Assembly (NCBI GenBank): GCA_000349905.1
Contig: KB722740.1
Span: 91,318 to 155,317, forward strand
DNA length: 64,000 nucleotides
Direction: 5' to 3'
Source: Volvariella volvacea V23
Lineage: Eukaryota; Basidiomycota; Agaricomycetes; Agaricales; Pluteaceae
Positions 35,535-47,480 of this stretch are shown in pieces. The position numbers were made by a program, and so were the translations under genes. The notes beneath the pieces are model-generated. The model made no database searches. It was given only the letters and a program-made list of their open reading frames with translations, and was not told the origin of the DNA. Every line of letters starts with the position of its first letter. The stretch's first letter is position 1.

Positions 35535-37625
35535 TGGTAAGGGACTACTCTGGGTTCAACAGTGTGCTCAAGGAGTGAAGATAAGGACAAGGAGGCGCCA
35601 GCAAGGTGCCTGGAGGAATGCGGGGGGTTGTGTTTAGAAGGAGCAAGTGACTCGAGCTTTGATAGGCCTTCAATCAAATTGTTCCTTATCTAATCTGTCC
35701 CTTGAATTATCCGATCGTTGATCAATGTACTTTTCTAGTCAAGATCATCATTCCTCGACATATTGATTTAGATCTTGTAAAATCAAATTCGTGCTACGTC
35801 CTGGCGGGACTGTAGGACAGAAAGTGAGTAGGCTGACGTTTAACAAAAGTGATGCTCAAGGTAGGTAGATACCAAGGAGAATCCTTAGGAAAGTTGTCGG
35901 CAAGGCGGGTGGGCGAAAATCGGATCCTCTTACCAAATATGATCCCGCCAAACTCTGGGTCATACGAGCATCAACCTCGTTTGCTGGCACTCGTCGAATT
36001 TCGCCCAAAATTGCCGCACAGATTATTAATTATCGGACCGTCCCTGTGCCCAACAGGACCGCAGTCCGGTACATCTAGCGAGTTTGCTGAGTCTGTGAAC
36101 TTGTCATAATTGGCACGACAATTTAATCCATAATTTGAATGCAATCGCTTATCCAGGAACTTCTGACCCCTAGTCGAATGGCAGAGCCGATTGTTCATGA
36201 GAAGGCAAAGCTGAAACATTGAATTTACGAGTAGTTGGCTATCTGGCCCGATGGACGTAGAATCTCGTTATGGTTTTCGAAGTGCTAATGTGGGGCAAAG
36301 ACAAAATAGCCGTCAAGTTACCGGCGGAATCACTCATGCTCCAAGAAGTAGATCTCGAAGAAATTTGTGCTAGGATTATATTACCTGCAACGGGATGAGT
36401 CAAGATGGGGTGGATAGAAGAACACACATCGATGAACCAAGCCGACTCTCAGGACCAGAATCTGAGGTTACATTGGGGTCGCGTATTTGCGGCAGAAGGC
36501 AATGATACTGCGAGAGTATGTAGGCCACTTCAGGAAGTATAGCATACCTGAGCTGAACCAGCTTGCACAAAACCAATACCGCAGTAGTAGCGAGCTAAGG
36601 TCACAGATGTCAGGGCTGCTGTTAAAGGTGTACCATGCGACCCAGTTAACTCACCCCTACATACTCTAATAGTTCTCGGGTAGGGTGGTTCTCATTTTGA
36701 GCTGGTGCGCTCGATGCGAGTTTGCTACAAACCTGATGGTGAGGGCTCAGTTGAAGGTGGCATTGATTCACGAACGAGGTATTATACCCAATCTTTGAGA
36801 GATCTCATCGTCTAGGGACCCTTCTCATCTAGTAAATCTCCCGCGTCCTGGACTACCTATCCAAGATCTGACCAGAGGCACGAACTGCAATTCACTATAA
36901 TCTGTAGTTGAAGTGTCCATGATCTTACAACTCCAGAAGTACGTCTGAACCACCACAATACTTACCTTCAATCTGGAGATGAGCGTCCCTTCTTTACCCG
37001 TCATACCTGTGCACATCAATCTTCAGATTGAGTGACCCAAACTCCAGGAACGCACATCCAAGGCGGGCGCCAAGTTCAAACACCATAATGCCCGAAAAGG
37101 CATACTCGGCGTGCAACTACAGAGAATTAGTATACAAATCCTGATCGTGAACCACGAATGGTTCTGGTGGATCACGCTACCCATATGAGACCTATGCAAC
37201 AGACCTCATAGGCGTCATGAATCAATTCGCTATTCGATCGGCATAAATAAAGTTTTGAACTTACAGGTAGTGCGTCAATGCAGGCGATTAAGAAAGAGCC
37301 TTCGTTGACGATTTGATGCTTGATGGCCTTAATCGTCAGTGCATTGTGCTCCATATCATAAAAGTCTCGATATTCGGTCAGAATTATATATCTCCTAGCA
37401 ATTGCACCCACTCACCCATAACACCTCACTCCAAATCCCTCAGATGCTACTTTTCAGATAATAAACAGAAACGAGTAATATTCCACTCAAGAACAAAGCG
37501 AGAAACGAGCACATGAACTAGCATGATCGACGATACCTATCCCAGTCCGAATACAATTTTCTACTTTTTCTATTGTCACTTTCACCTCTTCATCCCGCCC
37601 AAATCTGTTGGGACCTAGAGCAATC
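35535..37625. other. intergenic, possible worn gene on the minus strand
   Basis: About 2.1 kb. On the minus strand, 37330 down to 36830 shows short frames separated by plausible GT-AG introns (HQIVNEGSFLIACIDALP, then HAEYAFSGIMVFELGARLG). These look protein-like, but I cannot extend them into a full gene or name a family. The rest shows no feature. Confidence 0.35.
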
Positions 37626-40600
37626 CTAATCCCAGCGCCAAAACTTTGATCCCCGTCGCGTTAAATCAGACGTAGAGGTAGAAGCAGGCGAGGACACAGT
37701 CCCTTTCAGATTCCCTCCACCGTTGATTGGCACCTCCGTATCCGAACTCGTATCTATAGCTTGAGGTTCCACTGTTAAAAAGCCGTTGTCCTCCAAACCC
37801 ACAGCCGGAGCAGCACTCTTGTCTGGCATCGTCGCATTCGGCGCCTTTCCGGGCCCGGTGAACGTGAAAAACTCCACAAAACTCGACCAGAGTTGATTCC
37901 CACTTGGGTAGTGAAGAAGAGCTTGATCAGCAGATCTAGCCAAACGAATTGCTTCTTCAACTGTTTCTCTAGTCATGATGCTACAAGCAGGAGGTCTCTC
38001 TTTCAGTCTGTCTTTGTAGTTTCGCCATTCTTCAATCGACTTTGAAAATGCGCTCATTTTTGAAGCGTCCGCACTTTGGAGTTGATCATCCTCTTTAGGA
38101 GTGAGGAGGACGAGCTTCGCGTTGGATCGGCTCAAACGGAAGCGGTGTCGCATAGAGGGGCGGCGTGCAGCTTTTCCTTCGTCATCGACGCTCAGTGAGC
38201 GGAGGGAGCGCCCGTATCTTTCTCTAAACACGTTGTTGTGGAAGATGTACCTTTGTGCAACTTTAGGCGGGATCAAGCCAAGATGAGGGGCATTCAGAGC
38301 TGGTAGTTCATCTTCCGGTTCTAAAGGACGGATATTGCCTGCAATATCAACTCTCTCGCGGATCATCAAACCATCCCACTACAAGGGGCAAAAGGTTAGC
38401 ACTGTCAAGTTAAATTGGATAATGCGCCTTACTTTGGCATAGACTGAAGCGTCTCCAGCAGTGTTTAATTGACCTGCCTCTTCTAGATATCGCCCGAATT
38501 TCGGACCTGCGACGTCGCCTGTATCTGGCATAGGTAGAGTATTGGACTTGGCCACATCCACACCATTCTCCTGGGCGGAGAACGGTTGCGTATTGCGCTG
38601 CATCACGCGCTCCGAGAAAGCGCGGAACAACCCTGATCTTCTTGAGCCCTTTGTCGTCAAGGTGGCATCCACCGATAGCTCTCGCGTTGGAGAATGGGGT
38701 GGACTTTCCACGAGTGGAGGACTAGGTACCGTTGGCTGTGTCGATGACGATTGAGACAAGATCGAGGAGCCCTCTGTGCTGCGAGTGCCATTTCTTTGCT
38801 TCCTATTCCGCTTTCCGCGTGACCAAGGGTTCAGCTGTAACCCGGTAACATGTGCCGTGAAGGAAGCAATGGCGCGGAAACAATATTTGGCGGGAGTAGT
38901 AAATGCAAATAGGACAGGCAAGACATGTGCGGCATCTACAGAGCAACTCAATACAGCGTATATGCGTTGGAACAACTATTTACTCACCATCATAAACTTG
39001 GAGGTGAACTTGAGTGGGTTTGATTTGCTGCAAGTTAGCGATTGGGGGATATAACTGCTGACTTGGTTTGTAGGGCTTATATTTCTCTGGATTTGCCGCT
39101 TTATGCGCTCTGAAAATGACGGTGAAAATGACAATCAGCAAAATGCGCAGCACTCATGTAGTAACATAGCTGACAAGTATAGGATTTCGTCTCGAAGCAC
39201 TTCCTTATCCCCTGCGATTATCAAAAGAGGAGGAAGACCTCCCAGGTAGGAATAAACACCACTGACGAGGGGGTGTATGAGAAGACTGTTGGGAGCATAG
39301 AGCTGCACTTGATTCTCGATAAGAGCTGTTCCATCTGCAGATCTGATAGCTTCATCGCTTCCAGGTGAAGGTATCTGCAACGGCTCTTCAATTACGGATG
39401 GGGTTGCCTCTGCTGCGTTTATCTTCGTTCGGCTGAACAATCGGAAGTGTGAAGGCCTTGTTGATTGTTTTTTCGACTGGGAAGATGTAGTCGGTGGTGG
39501 CCAGACTTCGCTCGGCTTTTGCAAGGAAAGTCCCCAGGGAGGCATAACATCCTGTGTGTACCTTTATCAGAATCAGGCGAGCGATTGTAAGGGAGAATGG
39601 CTCACAGTTCCAGTATTATCACTAATGCTAGGAAATGAATGTGTCAAATCACACCAGGGAGAAATCAACACTCCTCCAGCAGGGGCATCCTTGAACCGAG
39701 GGCTATCTCTGATAACCTGAAGGAGGGAAAGACTAAGGCCACCCCCAGCGGAATCACCAGAGATGACAATATGTTTGGGATCCACGCGTTTATGCGGTGC
39801 ACCTTCTGGTGGTTCGGTTAGATATAGATCTTGGGAAGAGTCAACAACTTCGTGTAATTTTGCCAAAATGTGACACCTACAAGCAGCTAAGGCATCCTGC
39901 AGGGCGCAGGGGAATGGGTATTGGGGCGCCAATCGGTAGTTGATCGCTATTGCCCACGTCAATGTATGCACATTCTGATTCATGCAGTTACGTACCAAAG
40001 ACGCGCCCCTTGACTTTACGTGCATGACGCTGGATACAATATCTGCGTCGTTTAATTCGTCTGTGTCGCGGGCAGCACAGCATTAGGCGCCTTACCTTTC
40101 CTGGTCTACGCTACCGAAGTAGTACCCTCCTCCATGGAGATACAGGATACACCGTTGCTCGTCCATGCTGCGATCATAGCCGGCTTCCCCGTTCTCATTT
40201 GATTCCTGGTCAGCAGGCGCGCTATCTTGGCTACCAGGCTTGTTATGCCGCTCCCAGTCCTTCATCTCCGTGATCCATTGGGCATCAATGCTAGAGCGCA
40301 CCTCAGGATGGGAACACAAGTTTAGAATAGCAGGATATGCTCACCCATCCGTTGCACGCGTTTGCCACCATTTGATGCCTCCAATGATCTTCCTCATATG
40401 ATCCTCCCCACCAAGCACGTCTATTAGTATACTTGCGGCCTCGTCACAACATGACTTGGGTACTTCGGTTCTCACAACATGGATCCATGGCGGTGATGGT
40501 GTCCGAGTGTTGCTGAAAGCTAGTACACAGGTCAGATATTGCTATGAAGCAAAACTTAATATTACCTTGAACCTCCTCTACACTGTGACTTGGATTGGTG

Positions 40601-40888
40601 TCAGTCAGCCGCTCAGGAGAAGGGTTCGTAGAAGAACCTACTGGCTCGCCCATTGTAAGAATTTCTGTCAATCGCGGGAATACGATTATTTGATGGCATC
40701 TACTTCGGGCGTCTGTTGACACTTGCCTTCACGATATGGAAAGTCTCATCATATAGCAACTCCTCCTCATGCAGCTTCGTATCCTTCTTCTCGGCGCCAA
40801 TCTTGTCGAAGTAATGCTTGACGAATCTCTCGAGGACAACTGGCGTTGCCTTGAACAAGATCTCACCAGCAAGGGCGTTGGCGGACAT
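37626..40888 (-). CDS. alpha/beta hydrolase, hormone-sensitive lipase (HSL) family, with long C-terminal extension
   Basis: Eleven exons (37626-38378, 38433-38935, 38988-39109, 39175-39551, 39606-39829, 39881-39946, 39996-40042, 40096-40290, 40345-40519, 40566-40664, 40723-40888) sum to 2727 nt, 908 residues. HSL-family marks: the oxyanion motif HGGGYYFG at residues 199-206, nucleophile Ser276 in GDSAGG, acidic residue region [12 protein letters not shown], and catalytic His494 in DDAAHVLP. It should hydrolyse lipid or steryl esters inside the cell. The catalytic core ends near residue 520; the remaining ~390 residues are Ser/Pro/Arg-rich with a conserved-looking helical part ([20 protein letters not shown]). 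A disordered insertion also splits the core (residues ~340-400). The donor after exon 1 is GTGTCA at 40722, since using the nearby GCAAGT would give a stop. Confidence 0.88.
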
Positions 40889-41632
40889 CAGGACTCGGGC
40901 GGAGGTGAAGGATTAAGGAAAGCGCCAGAGCGGTCTGCTCGGTCAATATAAGGGAAGGGGTCGCTGTTGATATGATGGATGCGGGATATGATATATCTGT
41001 TGGTTCATTTCCTGGTTGACCTTAGTCGGCATAAGCACGCGCACACGTCCAGGGTGTGTAAGTAGATCGACACAGCCACGATCGGCGCCGTGTCCCTTGA
41101 AACAATGGTAATCACCAAAAGTCAGCCAGCCGCATCTCCTAGACGTATGTCGATGCCGCCTGCAATCCCTTCACGCCCGAGATGCTGTCCTTTAATTCAA
41201 TACAAAATACAGCACTTAAGCACAAGCTGCGTCTATAGTGTCCGGTGCCCCGCGCGCTGGCACTGGACTGGGCATGTGATGACAGAACGCACACATCATT
41301 CGATCATCCACTTTTGTGATATAAATACATACCCCACAGTACTGGCACGTTTAAGCCATAGCTTCTATGATTAGCACGGAGCCGAACATCTCGTCATTAG
41401 CACCTGTACGCGACACTTGAAAGCCATAAATTAGCGGTCGAATATCGGGGGATGTCGACTTCGAACTATTCGTCCAGACGGTAGAACCTTGGTTTTCGAC
41501 ACAAAAATAGCGCGAAGCGTATGTGCGCAATGTTGACGAAACCACGGCTCTTGTATGAATCTAGAAGCGTCGTCTCTGCAGAGGTATAAATCCCTGCACC
41601 TGCAGCACAATATCCACACTTCACGGACTACG
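40889..41632. promoter_or_regulatory. divergent promoter region, with TATA box of the GH12 gene
   Basis: A 744-bp spacer between divergent genes. TATAAA at 41585-41590, 43 bp before the GH12 start codon, is a plausible TATA box, in keeping with a strongly regulated secreted enzyme. No other site is assigned. Confidence 0.5.
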
Positions 41633-42807
41633 ATGAACCTTCTCGCTTTTGTCACCGCCTCCTTGATTGCTGCTACCGTCCAAGCACAGACTATCTCGGG
41701 CAAATTCGATTGTCTCCCTGCTGGTGGCTATACACTCTGTCAGAACCTTTGGGGTGCAAGTGAGTAGGCGCCTCCGCCCTGCCAAGGTGTAAAGCCCAAC
41801 AAATCCTCGATTAGGCTCCGGTGTGGGTTCACAATCATCCACACTCCTCAGTTCGTCAAGTACGGCAGTCTCCTGGTCCACCAACTATACCTGGGCAAAT
41901 AACCCGAATGCTGTAAAAAGCTGTAAGCATAGCTTCAGGAGATTGCGAATTACCGTCGATTTACATCACAATGATTAGATGCGAATGTAGAATCGACAAC
42001 AGCCAAGGGCGTGCAGGTTTGTTCCATGAGTTAACCATGAAACCCTTGAAGTTACATAACTATTCACAGCTCCAAAATGTTGCTTCGGCGCCTACCGGCT
42101 GGTCATGGACTTACCAGACCCAATCTTCTGGTATTCGTGCCGACGTTGCGTAAGATATCGTTGAATGGAATGCAGGGTAGTAATCACTTACTGCATTGAG
42201 CAACAGATATGATATTTGGACTGGAGTTCCCTCATCGGGAGGACCTGCGACCTCTGCTTCCTCCTATGAAATGTCAGTTATGTTTGGTATACATTCAGAG
42301 ATGATATTAACAGCTCTCATACACCAGAATGATCTGGCTTTCTGGCCTGGGAGGGTATGTCACTGTGTGCGCCGTCAATATGCCATAGCACCGTTTACAT
42401 ATTTGCATAGGATTCAGCCAGTGGGCTCCCGTATTGTCTCTGGAATCAACTTGGCAGGGTACACATGGGACCTATGGCGCGGACCGAATTCCAATTGGCA
42501 GGTTCTGTCCTTTGTAAGCACCTCCGGAGAAATAAGAAACTTCAACGTAGACTTGAACGATTTCTTCAGTAAGCATCTTTCTATATTCGCGAGGTTCGAA
42601 TTCACCAATAAATTCACTTCCCAGAGTACATCATCAACAATCAAGGAGTTGCTCGTACCCAAGTGCGTGATTCTTTGTTGTCATGCCGGATATCACGTCT
42701 GAGCATAATTCCAGTATATCCACTCTATCCAAGCTGGAACGGAACCGTTCACAGGAAACGCCACTTTGATAAATACCAACTACAGCGTCTCTATTCGCCG
42801 AGTTTAG
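41633..42807 (+). CDS. secreted GH12 endoglucanase/xyloglucanase
   Basis: Nine exons (41633-41759, 41815-41922, 41979-42016, 42070-42149, 42207-42272, 42328-42354, 42411-42568, 42625-42662, 42715-42807) sum to 735 nt, 244 residues, the normal size for a GH12 enzyme. The family cleaves beta-1,4-glucan or xyloglucan with retention. Residues 1-19 are a signal peptide (MNLLAFVTASLIAATVQAQ). The catalytic nucleophile is Glu139 in the SSYEIMIWLSG motif and the acid/base is Glu224 in AGTEPFTG, both intact. Other family marks are TWDLWRGPN-NWQVLSF and FFKYIINNQG. There is no cellulose-binding module. Exons of 27 and 38 nt are normal for this family in basidiomycetes. The gene is convergent with the kinase gene, with 64 bp between stops. 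Confidence 0.95.
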
Positions 42808-42871
42808 AGTTGTATGCATCCTGTAAATGATGTCCGAACTCACAACTTAAATGCTCGCACGAGGGCTACCG

Positions 42872-44338
42872 TCACAGCTTGGCGTGAGTGAAATGGATAC
42901 CTTCCGACTCTAGTACTTTGCGTGCCAGGTCCCCGATTAGCGGAAAGGCTGCTGCGTATAGATGTGCTTGCTCAGAACTTGCTTGCCTGCGTGCATATCG
43001 AGCCGCTATGCCCTGCGCAATAATGGCCAGCTAATGATTAAAGTTCAGACACCGAGATCTAGGAGAACAATGTCGTACATACTCGGAAAAGCATCCAACT
43101 TCGCACGAAGACCATTTCTTGCATCGGGTATGATTGACCCAGGAGTCGACAGTATTCTCGCTCCAGATCTTCAAGGGGTNNNNNNNNNNNNNNNNNNNNN
43201 NNNNNNNNNNNNNNNNNNNNNNNNNNNNNNNNNNNNNNNNNNNNNNNNNNNNNNNNNNNNNNNNNNNNNNNNNNNNNNNTTAGAAGAGAGACCGATATGT
43301 AAATACAGAAAACCCACCGGACTTCCCAGTGTACATAATTCCCAATCCAGAATCCCGATAACCTTGTTCTCTGTGGGATGAAAAACGAGATTATCTAGCT
43401 TGTAGTCCCCATGAACGATCCTCAGTCCAATCTTGCCCTCGTCTGGCAAATTCTTCTTATACCATGCGACCATCTCGCTGAAGAAAGGTATCTCGCCTAC
43501 TTGTTTCTTCGTATCGACATCTACGGCTTCTGATTGTGCTATCGAAACTTTGGTCAACGACTTGATTTGACGTGGGAAGTAGTCCGTTGATGGGCCGAAG
43601 TTCTGGAGACCGACCTCAGCGGGCTTGACATTGCCCAACGCCGCCAGAGCGCGAACAGCGGAAAGCCAGCTTCAGAGGGAGTGAGCATTATTGCTCAACG
43701 AAATATGGTGGGGACTCACCATTCCTGTCGGTCCTGTGGCGAAATCTCCGACATCTTTGTGTCCGTGAAGATCCTCCCATCCAGGAATTCCATGATATAA
43801 AATGGTGTGCCAATTACTGATACATCTTCACATAGCAGAATGGGCTCCGGGACAGGCACCCTTCTCTCTTGAGTGGTGGTAGGCCGAATATTATAAGTGT
43901 GGAGCGCATGAAGGATCGTATACTCTCGTTCCACTTGATGTGCTGTTTTCGATAAAAGCTGACCAGCAGGTTTCTTGCGTAATACAAATCGTGTCTTCCT
44001 TTCCTGACCCGTTAAGATCACCAATGTAACCCACAGAAAGGGACCTACTTCGCGTCTGTTAAGAAGTACGTCGGATTGCTCTGAAGTCCTCTGTTAATAC
44101 TGGGTACATGAACGGTGCTTAGGGTATGTCACCTGTCCAAACTATTTCCACACCAGTTAGGAGCATTACTCATAATCTGGAGGTCATAGCACACCTTGAA
44201 TTGCTTAACATCCACGGGTGTCTGAATTGTCGGGGCAGCTTTCGCGAGATAGGCGTTGAGATTGTCGACATTTATGTTGGCTCTGACTTCACCATACTCT
44301 CCACCAATCTTCTTGTTGGGTACTTGGGTCGGACTCAT
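42872..44338 (-). CDS. APH-type kinase related to the kinase domain of ACAD10/ACAD11, PTS1 C-terminus; split by a gap
   Basis: Exons on the minus strand: 44193-44338, 44049-44090, 43720-43998, 43318-43669, then an intron running into the 100-N gap, then 43083-43179 and 42872-43030. It belongs to the aminoglycoside phosphotransferase fold family, closest in motif to the kinase domain of ACAD10/ACAD11: [42 protein letters not shown], the catalytic loop [13 protein letters not shown], and the metal-binding [10 protein letters not shown]. After the gap the C-terminal helices ([24 protein letters not shown]) end in HAKL. The final AKL fits a type 1 peroxisomal signal. No acyl-CoA dehydrogenase domain follows. 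Some exon sequence is missing in the gap, so the length is unknown. Confidence 0.87.
43180..43279. other. assembly gap, 100 N
   Basis: Exactly 100 undetermined bases, the conventional placeholder for a gap of unknown size. It interrupts the kinase gene between the exon ending at 43318 and the exon starting left of 43179. Confidence 0.99.
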
Positions 44339-44897
44339 GGTGGAGGGATTGAGATGACGTGAATGGTGGTGAGCGTTAGCAAGGTATGTATACTTTCATA
44401 TTGACCCGGAGTCGGCAACTGTAAGGCCGGTTAGCGCTTCCCCGCATTTCTGCACACGCCTCAATTACTGCTATATTGTAATGACAAATAAAGCGCACAA
44501 CGAGCGCTATTTACCAAATGGGCCGCCCCATCAGCTGAGAAAACCAGGGTTGCGAGAGAAAAAGCGAAAAAAAAAAATCAACACAAATGAAAATTGGACG
44601 CGGCGAGGGTCCGTTGACGCTCCTTAACCACAAATGGCCGCTTGATGTCGTGTTTCCCCACGCTTTGATTTTTCACCACTTTTCTGCACCTGTTCAGCCC
44701 TGTCCGGCTCTGTCCAGCGGGACGGAAGGCGACGGGCTGAAGCTCTCCCCGAAAAAATCCAGGCATGCCGTCACCCACGTGACGTTCGAGAAAATTCGGG
44801 CTTTCCCGTCGGCAAATTTTCGAAACGCTTACATACGGGACGCGTTGCGAAAATTTGAACTTCACCTCCCCATTCCTCCTTCCAAAAAACTATACTC
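44339..44897. promoter_or_regulatory. divergent promoter of the kinase gene and SSC1
   Basis: A 559-bp region between two divergent start codons. The SSC1-proximal half holds a perfect three-unit heat-shock element (44785-44797), a CACGTG palindrome just upstream (44776-44781), and further GAA/TTC units near 44818-44860. Confidence 0.7.
44785..44797 (+). promoter_or_regulatory. heat-shock element
   Basis: TTCGAGAAAATTC is a perfect TTCnnGAAnnTTC element, the consensus for a heat-shock factor (HSF1) trimer. It lies 100 bp upstream of the mitochondrial Hsp70 start codon. Confidence 0.75.
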
Positions 44898-47151
44898 ATG
44901 ATGTTCGCTGCCGTTCGTGGTTCCCTTCGTGCTGCTGCACGCACCGGTCAATATGCTGTAAGTCCAACGTCTGTAGTGCTGGTGCTAGGCATGCTCACAG
45001 CAGTGTAGGGCGTTCCCCGTAACTTGGTTGCCCGGAACATGAACTCAAAAGTATCGGGTGAGTTACACGTCGCATAGTTGTCCAGTTGTCTTCTGCTTAC
45101 ACCTCTGTACAGGCCCAGTAGTCGGTATCGATCTGGGAACAACGAACTCATGCGTCTCAGTCATGGAGGGTAAAACCTCTCGTGTCATTGAAAACGCTGA
45201 GGGTGCACGAACAACCCCATCCGTCGTCGCGTTCACCAAGCATGGTGAACGTCTAGTCGGTCTTCCGGCTAAGCGACAGGCCGTCGTCAACTCTACCAAC
45301 ACCGTCTTCGCCTTCAAGCGTCTGATTGGTAGGCAGTTCAAGGACAAGGAAGTCCAAGACGACATGAAACACTGGCCATTCCACATCGTCCCCAAGTCCG
45401 ACGGACGACCGGCGGTTGAGGTTGAAAATGGAGGCAAGAAGCAACAATTCGTGAGTGAAAACAGTTGCGCTGGGGTTCGATGACTCACACTCGGCACAGT
45501 CGGCAGAGGAGCTGTCTTCTATGGTCTTGGTAAAAATGAGGGAGACTGCAGAGCAGTTCCTAAATAAGAAGGTCAAGTAAGCAAAGTTTACCTTTAAGTT
45601 TGCTTCATCTGTTGACAATGGTTGTAGCCATGCAGTCGTTACCGTTCCCGCATACTTCAATGATGCTCAGCGACAAGCAACAAAAGACGCCGGTCAAATT
45701 GCTGGCCTCGACGTTCTACGAGTCATCAACGAGCCCACAGCAGCCGCCCTCGCCTATGGTCTGGATCGTGCAGACTCGTCAGTCATTGCTGTCTATGATC
45801 TTGGTGGTGGTACCTTCGATATCTCAATCCTCGAGATGCAGAAGGGAGTGTTCGAAGTCAAGTCAACGAACGGTGACACCCACCTTGGTGGTGAAGACTT
45901 CGACATTGTCCTCGTCGACCACATCTTGAAGGAGTTCAAGAAGGAGTCTGGTATTGACTTGGCCAACGATCGCATGGCAATCCAGCGTATTCGTGAAGCT
46001 GCTGAGAAGGCCAAGATTGAGCTCTCATCGACCACCCAAACTGAAATCAACCTTCCATTCATTACTGCTGACGCATCCGGTCCTAAACACATTAATATCA
46101 AGATGATGCGATCCCAATTTGAGGCACTCGTCGAGCCCCTCGTTAAGCGAACTGTCGAGCCATGCAAGAAGGCTTTGGCTGATGCAGGTGTCAAGGCCAG
46201 CGAAATCGACGAGGTTATCTTGGTTGGTGGTATGACTCGTATGCCCAAGGTTGGAGAAACTGTCAAGAGCATCTTCGGCCGAGACCCCAGCAAGGGTGTC
46301 AACCCAGATGAAGCCGTCGCTATTGGTGCCTCCATCCAAGGTGGTGTCCTCGCGGGCAATGTTACCGACATTCTCTTGCTTGATGTCACGCCTCTCTCCC
46401 TTGGTGAGTATTCACGAAACCCTCATCTCCATTTGCATGTTGCTTATGCATCGTCACAGGTATCGAGACTCTCGGTGGTATCATGACCAAGCTCATCAAC
46501 CGCAATACCACTATCCCTACCAAGAAGTCTCAAGTCTTCTCTACCGCCGCCGATGGCCAAACTGCCATCGAGGTCAAGATCTACCAGGGTGAGCGTGAGC
46601 TCGTCAGAGATAACAAGCTCCTCGGCAACTTCAACCTCGTCGGCATCCCCCCCGCACCCAAGGGTGTTCCTCAAATCGAGATCACCTTCGATATTGACGC
46701 CGACGGTATTGTCAACGTCTCCGCCAAGGATAAGGCAACTGGAAAGGATCAATCAATGACCATTGCCTCGTCCTCTGGTTTGAGCGACAAGGATATCGAG
46801 AAGATGGTTGCTGACGCTGAGCAATACGCCGAGGCTGACAAGGCTCGTCGCGGTTTGATCGAGGAAGCCAACAAGGCAGATTCGGTCTGCGCTGATACTG
46901 AAAAGGCCATGAACGAGTTCAAGGACCAACTCGACGCTACCGAGCGCGACAAGGTTACCAAGCTCATTTCTGAGCTCCGTGAGCTCGCCGCCAAGGGTCA
47001 ATCTGGCGATGCCTCCCTGACTGTCGACGCCATCCGCGAGAAGATCAACGAGACACAGCAGGCCTCCCTTGGTCTGTTCCAAAAGGTGTACGAGAAGCGA
47101 GCAGCTGAGAATCAGTCATCGGAGACTAAGGAGGAAGAGAAGAAGGAGTAA
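44898..47151 (+). CDS. SSC1: mitochondrial Hsp70 (mortalin/Ssc1)
   Basis: Exons 44898-44957, 45009-45057, 45113-45450, 45500-45576, 45628-46403 and 46460-47151 give 1992 nt, 663 residues. It is the matrix chaperone that drives protein import as motor subunit with Tim44/Mge1 and folds imported proteins. The first ~35 residues are Arg/Ala-rich without acidic residues ([16 protein letters not shown]), a mitochondrial presequence. The ATPase domain starts at [18 protein letters not shown]. Other signatures are [14 protein letters not shown] and [13 protein letters not shown]. The substrate-binding domain is seen in SLGIETLGG, then [20 protein letters not shown], and the helical lid ends in a Glu/Lys-rich tail without EEVD, as expected for the mitochondrial form. 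The codon usage is more C-biased than in the neighbours, fitting high expression. A heat-shock element precedes it. Confidence 0.97.
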
Positions 47152-47480
47152 ACGCCTTCGCTTTTTCTTTCCGTCATTCCCTTCGTTCCTCTTGCTTTCT
47201 ATCTTGGGCACCCCTTATCGTTTTGTTGTCATTCTCCATCGTCATTTTGCTTACGCACATCTCACAACGCACGCACTTATTCCACTCACAATTTAGCATA
47301 ACGTCGTATAGTGTTGCATAGACTATTATATTTGCATGATAGCACACCCACCCCCCTCCGTCATTTTTTTGCCATTGGATCGTACTTTTAATCATGTAAT
47401 GCACGAAACCAATGACAATCATTCACACTTTTATTCATGTGGATGAAAACGAGTGATGACTGGGCAATCAATGACCATTC
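47152..47480. other. 3' region between convergent genes
   Basis: A 329-bp stretch with T-rich sequence after SSC1 that probably holds both 3' ends. No gene is seen. Confidence 0.45.

Noticed and set aside
40720..40728. GC-AG donor (GCAAGT) after exon 1 of the HSL hydrolase
   Set aside because: Using it gives a stop within nine codons of the next exon; the GTGTCA donor four bases on keeps the frame.
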